From Kineosporia succinea (lineage in GTDB: Bacteria > Actinomycetota > Actinomycetes > Actinomycetales > Kineosporiaceae), in NCBI RefSeq assembly GCF_030811555.1, contig NZ_JAUSQZ010000001.1, positions 3,159,241-3,223,240 on the forward strand: DNA of 64,000 bases, written 5' to 3'. Within the stretch, counting starts at the first letter, position 1, and each line of letters starts with the position of its first letter. Under the pieces are notes generated by a model, which worked only from the letters and a program-made list of their open reading frames with translations, ran no database searches and was not told the origin of the DNA. Positions 55,346 to 64,000 of this stretch are shown here, piece by piece. Position numbers and translations under genes: made by a program.

Positions 55346-55405
55346 TCCGATGAATGGGTTCGCCTGCCCGGGGTGGACTCCGGTGGCGTTTTCTAGGAGT
55401 AATTG

Positions 55406-55747
55406 ATGGCGCAGAAGGTGCAGGTCATTCTTGTTGACGACCTGGACGGCGGCGAGGCCGAGGAGTCGGTCTCGTTCTCGCTCGACGGGGTCAACTATGA
55501 AATTGACCTCTCCGCAGCCAATGCGGAGGCATTGCGGGAAGCGATCGCACCGTGGGTGGGGCACGCGCGCCGCATCAGCGGCCGCTCCGGCGGTGGCCGG
55601 GGTCGTGGAGGCGCGACCCGGGGCCGGGCCGCCGCCAAGGCGGACCTGGGCGACGTGCGGTCGTGGGCTCGTGACAACGGCTACCAGGTGAGCGACCGCG
55701 GCCGGGTCTCGGCCGAGGTCATGGCCGCCTACGAGGGCGCTCACTGA
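55406..55747 (+). CDS. lsr2: Nucleoid-associated protein Lsr2
   Basis: A 113-residue H-NS-like xenogeneic silencer. The N-terminal dimerisation domain is AQKVQVILVDDLDGGEAEESVSFSLDGVNYEIDLS. A basic Gly/Arg linker follows (RSGGGRGRGGATRGRAA), then the C-terminal DNA-binding domain DVRSWARDNGYQVSDRGRVSAEVMAAYEGA with the minor-groove RGR hook. The ATG at 55406 is used (a TTG precedes it directly); AGGAG is six bases upstream. A classic terminator follows. Confidence 0.95.
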   Translation: MAQKVQVILVDDLDGGEAEESVSFSLDGVNYEIDLSAANAEALREAIAPWVGHARRISGRSGGGRGRGGATRGRAAAKADLGDVRSWARDNGYQVSDRGRVSAEVMAAYEGAH

Positions 55748-55834
55748 CACCACGCACACAGGTGCACCGGTGACCGGGCGATCCGGCCGCCGGGGTGAAG
55801 CACGGCCGCGCCACCGCCGTTTTCACGGTGAAGT

Positions 55835-55878
55835 CCGCGACGGGCGCCGAACCATCACCGGTTCGGCGCCCGTCGCGG
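55835..55878 (+). terminator. Strong rho-independent terminator after lsr2
   Basis: A perfect 19-bp stem pairs 55835-55853 with 55860-55878 around a six-base loop, immediately followed by TTTTG. Confidence 0.93.
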
Positions 55879-56806
55879 TTTTGTCGCCGCCCCATTGTTT
55901 TCCGGCCCGGCGACCGGATAGCCGAAAAAATGGGTGCGGGGGCGGCCGCGGAATTCGGCACAATCCCGAATCGCCAGGTCGGCGTGAATGAGGCGCCGAA
56001 AATACCGGCCGTCGGCGTCCGGGTTCTGTACCACTGTCGTGCGTAGTTGTTGACGGCGGGGTGGATTCCCGGTGGCGTGAGGGTGTCCGTGGCTCGTTCT
56101 CCCCGTGTTCTCCGGTGTTGTCCGCAGGGGATGTGCCGCCGGCCCGGCCGGGTTTGTGCCGCGGTTCCGCCGGACCGCCCGAAGATGCGAACCAGCGCCG
56201 ATGAAGGCGAGGACGAAGAGCTCGGGCGAAGGACATCGTTGACGGCTCGACCGGGTGTTTGTGATCTGCGGAACTCGGCGCCGGTTTCCTCTTCGCGGCA
56301 ATGCCGGATGTGCAGGTGGCCTCTTAGCGGACGCGGGTGCCCGGTGCACAAAACCGCGGTTCGCCCGAATTCGTCAGGCGAATTCCTCGTGCCACCCGCG
56401 CCTTTCCGGCATCCGGGCACCCGGGCGACCACGACGTCCTCGAGCAGGAGAGGGCGACCACCCGAAAGGGTGACCCGCCGTAACCACCGAGGGCGTGGGG
56501 TGGCACCCTGGTGACAGCACCGGAGGGCACCGCCGACGGCGCCGCACGGGCCCGGGACCTTGGTCCCGAATCGCCCGGAGAGCCGCCGAGGCCGTGAAAA
56601 GCGTTGGTTCTGTCCGCCAACAGCGAACATCGAAGGGCTGTGCCCGAGCCCTGGAACACGTAAGGTTCCAGCTCCGTTGGCCGATGCACGGGTGTCGGAA
56701 CAGTCTCACTCTCAGATCGCAGGGTGTTTCTTTCCGTAGCCCCAGATAGCATCGATAAGGTCAGCGAGACCCCGTCTCACCCCCACTGACCGCACGAGGA
56801 GCGCAG
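55879..56806. other. Long gene-poor stretch upstream of clpC
   Basis: About 930 bp between the lsr2 terminator and clpC. Open frames exist on both strands, but they lack ribosome sites and have Cys/Arg/Pro-rich, non-protein-like composition. Base composition is slightly less GC-rich than nearby genes. The right part contains a candidate ClgR operator (56615-56625) and a TAGCAT box (56747-56752) that may be a clpC -10. A TTCGCC/GGCGAA dyad lies near 56360-56385. An untranslated leader or a small RNA gene could hide here. Confidence 0.5.
56615..56625 (+). promoter_or_regulatory. Candidate ClgR operator upstream of clpC
   Basis: The 11-mer CGCCAACAGCG fits the ClgR core consensus CGCYNANRGCG (recalled from corynebacterial and streptomycete work) and is followed by AAC, matching the WWS edge. 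It lies about 190 bp before the clpC ATG. ClgR activates clp genes in actinobacteria, so the location makes sense. Confidence 0.55.
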
Positions 56807-59338
<2,532 letters not shown>

Positions 59339-59358
59339 TCCAAGATCACGCTCCACGG

Positions 59359-59393
59359 CGAAGGCCGGAACCCCCATCGGGTTCCGGCCTTCG
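59359..59393 (+). terminator. Hairpin terminator after clpC
   Basis: A perfect 15-bp stem pairs 59359-59373 with 59379-59393 around CCATC, with a TTT a few bases downstream. Confidence 0.88.
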
Positions 59394-59520
59394 GCCGTTT
59401 GCCAGCCGGAGGCTGGTGTCCCGGAGGCTGATGTCCCGAAGGCCGACTCCCCGGCGCCAAACCCGGCACGAAGGTCGGTTTGCTGTCACGAAGATCCGGT
59501 CCTCGTGAGAGCATCGATCC

Positions 59521-60024
59521 GTGGCTGACTTCCGCGTCCGGCGTGCCCGCACCACCGACGTCCCCACGATCGCCGGCCTCGTCGCGGGCTACGCCGACCA
59601 GCGCATCCTGCTGCACAAGGAACGGGTCACGTACTACGAAGACGTGCAGGAGTTCCGGGTCGCGGCCGACTCCGCCGACCAGGTCATCGGATGCGGTGCG
59701 GTGCACGTGCTCTGGGAAGACCTGGCCGAGGTGCGCACGCTCGCGGTGGCGGCGGCCTGGCGCGGCACCGGCGTGGGGCACACCCTGCTCGACACCCTTG
59801 TCGAGCAGGCCACGGAACTCGGCGTCAGTCGCTTGTTCTGCCTCACCTTCGAGGTGAAGTTCTTCGAGCGCCACGGTTTTCGCGAGATCGAGGGCACTCC
59901 CGTGGCCCCCGAGGTGTATGCCGAGATGCTGCAGTCGCGCGACGAGGGCGTGGCCGAGTTCCTCGACCTGGCCCGGGTGAAGCCCAACACCCTGGGCAAC
60001 AGCCGCATGCTCCTCGAACTCTGA
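59521..60024 (+). CDS. argA: GNAT amino-acid N-acetyltransferase, ArgA type
   Basis: A 167-residue GNAT-fold enzyme. It resembles the short actinobacterial N-acetylglutamate synthases: LLHKERVTYYEDVQEF, CGAVHVLWEDLAEVRTLAV and the acetyl-CoA loop WRGTGVGHTLLDTLV, then LFCLTFEVKFFERHGFREIEG. The family makes N-acetylglutamate, the first step of arginine synthesis. No other arginine gene is nearby, so a different amine acceptor is possible. The GTG at 59521 has no strong ribosome site. It is convergent with the ABC ATPase gene, only 6 bp apart. Confidence 0.82.
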   Translation: MADFRVRRARTTDVPTIAGLVAGYADQRILLHKERVTYYEDVQEFRVAADSADQVIGCGAVHVLWEDLAEVRTLAVAAAWRGTGVGHTLLDTLVEQATELGVSRLFCLTFEVKFFERHGFREIEGTPVAPEVYAEMLQSRDEGVAEFLDLARVKPNTLGNSRMLLEL

Positions 60025-60030
60025 GTGCTT

Positions 60031-60969
60031 CTAGACCGTCAGCCGCCGAACCAGTTCTGACACATCCGGTTCCATCAGCGTGAGCCCACGCACCGGCGCC
60101 CGGGCCACCACGTCCGCAAGCACTCTGGCGGTTCGCGCCTGACCGGGCGTGATGCCCAGACGCTGCCGCAGACCACCCGCCTCGACCGCGATCAGCTCAG
60201 CCCCCGGCAGGTCGTCGAGCGGGCCGATCGGGGTCAGCAGGTCCACCACGAGCACCCGCTCGGTGCCCAGCAGATCGTTGAGTTCACCGACCCCGCCGTC
60301 GAATCCGATGCGTCCACCCACCCCGACGAGCAGCCGGGGGCAGAGCGACTCGACATCAGCCAGATCGCTCGTGGCCAGCAGCAGGGTGCGCCCGTTCATC
60401 CGGTTCTCCTGACGCAGCACCGAGCGCAGGCGCTCCTTGCTGGCGGCGTCCATGCCGCGCATCGGCTCGTCGAGGATCAGCACCGGCGGGTCGGGCAGCA
60501 GCACGGCGATGAGTTCGGCCCGCCGGCGCTGGGCGGCGGTCAGGTCGCTCACGGGGGTATGGAGGACGTGGTTGAGCTCGAGCCGCTCGGAGAGTTCAGT
60601 CGCGCGGTCGGCGGGAACGTCGTGGTACTGGCACAGCATCGTCAGTGAGCCGCCGAGCAGCTCGTCGAGCCAGAGCTGCGAGTGCTCGTTGACGATGACC
60701 CCGACCTGCCCGCCGAGTTCCCGCTGGTCGCGGGACGGGGTGTGCCCGAGCACCGAGACCGAGCCGAACGACGGGGTGGAGTGGCCGGTGGCCAGCCGCA
60801 CCAGGCTGGTCTTGCCGTGGCCCGGCGGCAGCAGGAAGCCGACCGCCTCACCTCGGCCAACGCTGAAGTGCAGACCCTCGAAGAGTGGTCTGCCTCGTCG
60901 GAACATCCCCCGGCGGGGCGTGAAATCGACCCCGTCGAAAACGATCGCGCCCCCGTCGCTCTGCGCCAC
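60031..60969 (-). CDS. ABC-type ATPase with degenerate signature motif
   Basis: A 312-residue ABC ATP-binding protein. Walker A is LLPPGHGKTSLVRLA (first glycine replaced), Walker B is VLILDEPMRGMD. The signature LSGGQ is replaced by LTAAQ, and the H-loop histidine by serine (LLLATSDLADVE). The C-terminal 80 residues resemble the regulatory tail of export ATPases. No permease gene adjoins it. It may be an accessory or weakly hydrolysing ATPase working with a distant permease. The GTG start follows TAATCT (60981-60976) by six bases, suggesting a leaderless mRNA. Confidence 0.78.
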   Translation of the reverse strand: MAQSDGGAIVFDGVDFTPRRGMFRRGRPLFEGLHFSVGRGEAVGFLLPPGHGKTSLVRLATGHSTPSFGSVSVLGHTPSRDQRELGGQVGVIVNEHSQLWLDELLGGSLTMLCQYHDVPADRATELSERLELNHVLHTPVSDLTAAQRRRAELIAVLLPDPPVLILDEPMRGMDAASKERLRSVLRQENRMNGRTLLLATSDLADVESLCPRLLVGVGGRIGFDGGVGELNDLLGTERVLVVDLLTPIGPLDDLPGAELIAVEAGGLRQRLGITPGQARTARVLADVVARAPVRGLTLMEPDVSELVRRLTV

Positions 60970-61042
60970 GGGTTGAGATTAGCGAAGATTTAAGGCATTC
61001 AGTCGGCACCCGTAACGTACGCCACGGGTATTCCCTCGGACG

Positions 61043-62122
61043 CTATTCGGGGAGCTGGTATCGCTGACCGGGCAGTGGTTCGACCAGTCCGTCTTCGATC
61101 AGGCCGGACAGGCAGCGGCCGCGCTGGGTGGGTTCGCGCAGGGCACTGTCGGGTACCTCGATCACCAGCTGCGGGTGTGACAGCGGCTCGCGGCTCTTAC
61201 GCAGGGCGGCCAGCAGGGCGCCGCGGATCTGCCGGTCGGTGCCGGCCCAGGCCTGGCCCTTGCGGGCGGGGCCGGAGTGCGCCGGGGAACCGGCCCGGAG
61301 CCAGGCACACTGGTCGGACACCGGGCAGTCACCGCACTTGGGGGAGCGGGCGGTGCAGACGAGGGCGCCGAGTTCCATCACGGCGACGGCCCAGCGCGCG
61401 GCCCTCGCGTCGTGCGACGGCAGCAGTTCGGTGGCCAGACGGGTTTCGGCCGCGGTGACGGCAGTGGGCGGGTACTCGATGCCGGTGACGGTGCGAGCGA
61501 ACACCCGGCGCACGTTGGTGTCGAGCACGGCGTGCCGCTGGCCGAAGGCGAAGCTGGCCACGGCCGCGGCGGTGTACGAGCCGATGCCGGGCAGAGCCAG
61601 CAGTTCGGTGTGGTCGGTGGGCACCTCGCCGCCGTGGCGTTCGACGATGGCCTGGGCCGCTGCGTGCAGCCGGAGCGCTCGCCGGGGGTAGCCGAGCCGG
61701 CCCCAGGCGCGGATGGCCTCGCCGGGCCCTTCGGCGGCCAGGTGTTTCGGCGTCGGCCAGCGCTCGACCCACTCCCGCCACACCGGCAGCACACGGTTCA
61801 CCGGGGTCTGCTGCAACATGATCTCGCTGATCAGGATGTGCCAGGGCGGGCAGTCGGGTTCACGCCACGGCAGGTCTCGCTGGTTCGCGTCGTACCAGGC
61901 CAGGATCTTGCGGTGCAGGGTGCTTTTGGACGCGGTGGGGCCTGCGGGGATTGGGTCACCTTGGCGTGGGGCGCTCGAGGGGACTGCGAGGGTGGGGTCG
62001 CCTTGGTTCTGGGGGCTTGTGGACGTGGCGGCACCGTCGGCGCGGCGGTTCGCCTCGCGGGTGGCCGGCTTTCGCGGCCGGCTGCTGGGGGCCGGGTGCT
62101 TCGCGCCGGTGGTGGGGCTCAT
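61043..62122 (-). CDS. mutY: A/G-specific adenine glycosylase
   Basis: A 359-residue base-excision enzyme that removes adenine opposite 8-oxoguanine. The first 65 residues are a disordered Pro/Ala/Ser extension. The catalytic domain has the glutamate in LISEIMLQQTPVNRV, the helix-hairpin-helix LPGIGSYTAAAVASFAFG, the aspartate in HAVLDTNVRRVFAR, and the iron-sulfur cluster Cys-x6-Cys-x2-Cys-x5-Cys in CTARSPKCGDCPVSDQC. The C-terminal 60 residues look like a winged helix rather than the Nudix-like 8-oxoG reader seen in E. coli. The ATG follows GGAGACG. disA and radA next door make a small DNA-maintenance cluster. Confidence 0.93.
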   Translation of the reverse strand: MSPTTGAKHPAPSSRPRKPATREANRRADGAATSTSPQNQGDPTLAVPSSAPRQGDPIPAGPTASKSTLHRKILAWYDANQRDLPWREPDCPPWHILISEIMLQQTPVNRVLPVWREWVERWPTPKHLAAEGPGEAIRAWGRLGYPRRALRLHAAAQAIVERHGGEVPTDHTELLALPGIGSYTAAAVASFAFGQRHAVLDTNVRRVFARTVTGIEYPPTAVTAAETRLATELLPSHDARAARWAVAVMELGALVCTARSPKCGDCPVSDQCAWLRAGSPAHSGPARKGQAWAGTDRQIRGALLAALRKSREPLSHPQLVIEVPDSALREPTQRGRCLSGLIEDGLVEPLPGQRYQLPE

Positions 62123-62228
62123 CGTCTCCGTCTCGAATCTGGACGTTCACCGCGACGGTGCGCCGTGCGTCTTCAAGCCTGCTCCGCCCCTGACCCCTGG
62201 CCTTTGCCCCTCGGGCCCGAAGGGCAGG

Positions 62229-63311
62229 TCAGATGTACCGCTCCAGGATGCTGGACTCGGCCAGGCGCGAGAGGCCCTCGCGCACCGCGCGAGCGCGCTG
62301 GTCGCCGACGCCCTCGACGAGCATCAGGTCGTCGAGATTGGCGGCAAGAAGTTTCTGCAGGTCGCCGAAGTGGTCGACGAGGCGCTCGACGATCGCGCCG
62401 GGCAGGCGCGGCACCTTGGTGAGCAGCCGGTAGCCCTTGGGACTGACCGAGGCGTCCAGCGCGTCGCCACCCTGCACGAACCCGAGAACCCGGGCCACCA
62501 GCCCGAGATCGACCAGGTCGCCGGAGGGGATGTCGGCCAGGGCGGCCACCACCTCGGGCATCGAGCGCTCGCGGCGGGTGGCGTCGAGGTAGTCGCGGAT
62601 AACCAGGTCACGGTCGGGGCCGACACCGCCGATCAGCTCGTCGAGCTGGAGCGAGAGCAGACGGCCGTCGGTGCCGAGTTCGACCACGTAGTGCTGGATC
62701 TCGTCGGAGATGCGGCGCACCATCTCGAGGCGCTGGATCACGATCGAGACGTCGCGGACGGTGACCAGGTCTTCGATCTCGAGCGCGGAGAGGGTGCTGG
62801 TGACCTCGTCGAGCCGGGCCTTGTAGCGCTCGAGCGTGGCCAGGGCCTGGTTGGCCTTGCCGAGGATCGCGTCGGAGCCCTCGAGCACGTAGCGGCGGCC
62901 GGCCACGTAGAGCGCGATGATGCGCATGGACTGGCTGACCGAGACCACCGGGTAGCCGGTCTGCTTCGCGACCCGCTCGGCGGTGCGGTGGCGGGTGCCG
63001 GACTCGTCGGTCTGGATGGTGGGGTCGGGCACCAGCTGCACCGCGGCCCGCAGGATGTGGGACGCGTCTTGATCGGTGACGATCGCGCCGTCCATCTTGG
63101 CCAGCTCGCGCAGGCGGGTGGCGGAGAACTCGACGTCGAGATTGAAGCCGCCGGTGCAGATCGTCTCGACCAGGGCGTCGTGGCCGAGCACGATCAGCGC
63201 GCCGGTCCGGCCCCGCAGAATCCGCTCCAGGCCGTCGCGCAGCATCGTGCCGGGAGCCACGGCGGCAAGGGTGTACCGCAACAGCTCTTCGGGAGTGCGC
63301 TCCGCAACCAC
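62229..63311 (-). CDS. disA: DNA integrity scanning diadenylate cyclase
   Basis: A 360-residue enzyme that makes cyclic di-AMP and scans DNA for branched lesions. The N-terminal DAC domain has the catalytic DGA ([11 protein letters not shown]) and RHR ([13 protein letters not shown]) motifs intact. A central helical spine follows, then a C-terminal helix-hairpin-helix domain ([22 protein letters not shown]) that binds DNA junctions. The GTG start lies six bases after TAGACT (63323-63318), indicating a leaderless transcript. It is divergent from radA, whose protein is known to interact with DisA in Bacillus and Mycobacterium. Confidence 0.95.
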   Translation of the reverse strand: MVAERTPEELLRYTLAAVAPGTMLRDGLERILRGRTGALIVLGHDALVETICTGGFNLDVEFSATRLRELAKMDGAIVTDQDASHILRAAVQLVPDPTIQTDESGTRHRTAERVAKQTGYPVVSVSQSMRIIALYVAGRRYVLEGSDAILGKANQALATLERYKARLDEVTSTLSALEIEDLVTVRDVSIVIQRLEMVRRISDEIQHYVVELGTDGRLLSLQLDELIGGVGPDRDLVIRDYLDATRRERSMPEVVAALADIPSGDLVDLGLVARVLGFVQGGDALDASVSPKGYRLLTKVPRLPGAIVERLVDHFGDLQKLLAANLDDLMLVEGVGDQRARAVREGLSRLAESSILERYI

Positions 63312-63410
63312 ACGATGAGTCTATCCGCCCGCCGAACCGGCTCGGGCACAAAGCCCCTGGCCCGGGCCGAGGGAGCAAGATTGTCGGTGGTGGCGCGTAG
63401 GTTCGGGGGT
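63312..63410. promoter_or_regulatory. Divergent leaderless promoters of disA and radA
   Basis: A 99-bp spacer. Minus strand: TAGACT at 63323-63318, six bases, GTG of disA. Plus strand: TAGGTT at 63398-63403, seven bases, GTG of radA. Shared control of two proteins that work together is plausible. Confidence 0.65.
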
Positions 63411-64000
63411 GTGAGTACATCATCGGCAGGGCGGGCCAAGCGGTCCGGGCGTGACAACCCCGGCTACCGCTGCGCGGAGTGCGGCTGGAGCACCGTGAAG
63501 TGGGTGGGCCGCTGCGGCGAGTGCCAGGCCTGGGGCACCGTGATGGATGCGGTTCCGGCCGCGGCCGCCCCGGTCACCAAGGCGCGGGCGGCGGCCCAGA
63601 AGGCCCAGCCGATCGGTGAGGTCACCACCGAGAACGCGAAGACCTGGTCCACTGGCGTCGAAGAGCTCGACCGGGTGCTCGGCGGCGGCATCGTCAGCGG
63701 GGCCGTGGTGCTGCTGGCCGGTGAGCCCGGCGTCGGCAAGTCCACGCTGCTGCTCGACGTGGCCAGTCGCGCCGCTCAGAACTCGCGCACCGTGCTCTAC
63801 GTCACCGGTGAGGAGTCGGCCAGCCAGGTGCGGGTGCGGGCCGAGCGCATCGGGGCGCTGCGTCCGCGGCTGCTGCTGGCCGCCGAGACCGACCTGAGCA
63901 CGGTCCTGGGCCACGTTGAAGACGTGAAGCCCGACCTGCTGGTGGTCGACTCGGTGCAGACCATCGCGAGCGACGCGATCGACAGCAGCGCCGGCAGTGT
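63411..64000 (+). CDS. radA: DNA repair protein RadA, 5' part only
   Basis: The first 196 codons; the frame is open to the window edge. A zinc finger opens the protein (YRCAECGWSTVKWVGRCGECQAWGT, Cys-x2-Cys and Cys-x2-Cys). Then comes the RecA-like ATPase domain with STGVEELDRVLGGGIVSGAVVLLAGEPGVGKSTLLLDV (Walker A GEPGVGKST) and VTGEESASQVRVRAERIG, and Walker B LLVVDSVQTI. RadA/Sms extends D-loops during recombination. The KNRFG motif and Lon-like domain lie beyond the window. The GTG start is leaderless-type. Confidence 0.93.
   Translation, partial: MSTSSAGRAKRSGRDNPGYRCAECGWSTVKWVGRCGECQAWGTVMDAVPAAAAPVTKARAAAQKAQPIGEVTTENAKTWSTGVEELDRVLGGGIVSGAVVLLAGEPGVGKSTLLLDVASRAAQNSRTVLYVTGEESASQVRVRAERIGALRPRLLLAAETDLSTVLGHVEDVKPDLLVVDSVQTIASDAIDSSAGS

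Noticed and set aside
55187-55396. 69-codon open frame between the small membrane gene and lsr2
   Set aside because: It spans the palindrome and the lsr2 promoter, has no ribosome site and no protein-like character.
55719-56630. Open frames on both strands in the lsr2-clpC gap (303 and 155 codons)
   Set aside because: Cys/Arg/Pro-rich composition, no recognisable domain, no good ribosome site, and one starts across the lsr2 terminator.

Overview
The window is chromosomal DNA of a high-GC Gram-positive bacterium (phylum Actinomycetota). The evidence is the very high GC content with strong third-position GC bias, frequent GTG and TTG starts, and many apparently leaderless genes. It also carries actinobacterial marker genes: lsr2, a DUF3180 gene after folK, an MsiK-type shared sugar ATPase, a DUF2342 HExxH protease, a MhuD-like monooxygenase, an F420-type PPOX protein and a GAF-ANTAR regulator. 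No phage, transposase, integrase, plasmid or CRISPR signal was seen. The gene content fits a Kineosporia/Kineococcus-like relative, but that is a guess made without any search.

Layout. 1-9.3 kb: tail of rlmB, a DUF4032 gene, the msiK ATPase divergent from a LacI regulator, a CBS-pair protein, a membrane Ser/Thr kinase and a PAS-GGDEF-EAL protein. 9.3-24.4 kb: an MMPL transporter, a saccharopine-dehydrogenase-like reductase, tRNA-Thr, two small membrane proteins, a MhuD-like protein, a PPOX protein divergent from a secreted DUF4832 protein, a beta-hydroxyacid dehydrogenase, a fused trehalose synthase/phosphatase, a 48-residue membrane peptide, an NlpC/P60 hydrolase and an NCS2 permease. 24.5-34.7 kb: ppa, dacB, zinc protease, tilS, hpt, ftsH, folE, folP, folB-folK fusion and DUF3180. 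From memory this gene order matches the Mycobacterium tuberculosis ppa to folK block.

34.9-40.7 kb is the most unusual part. It is a translationally coupled three-gene operon: a processive family 2 glycosyltransferase, a membrane-anchored beta-helix protein with a roughly 535-residue repeat-rich tail, and a second exported beta-helix protein. It looks like an exopolysaccharide synthesis and modification module. 40.7-46.8 kb: an orphan NuoD homologue, two PH-domain membrane proteins, a MidA/NDUFAF7-type methyltransferase, a second methyltransferase and a DUF2520 protein. 47.2-51 kb: panC-nadB-nadC. 51-59.4 kb: a glycosyltransferase, GAF-ANTAR, lysS, a small membrane protein, lsr2, a gene-poor stretch of about 0.9 kb, and clpC. 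59.5-64 kb: argA-like GNAT, a degenerate ABC ATPase, mutY, disA divergent from the start of radA.

Three themes run across the window. First, fourteen genes start 6-8 nt after a TANNNT box, as leaderless actinobacterial genes do. Second, in-frame short tandem repeats have expanded inside several genes, including nadC and tilS. Third, nine strong hairpin terminators, several bidirectional, lie at gene ends. Many neighbouring genes overlap by 4-11 nt, which implies translational coupling.
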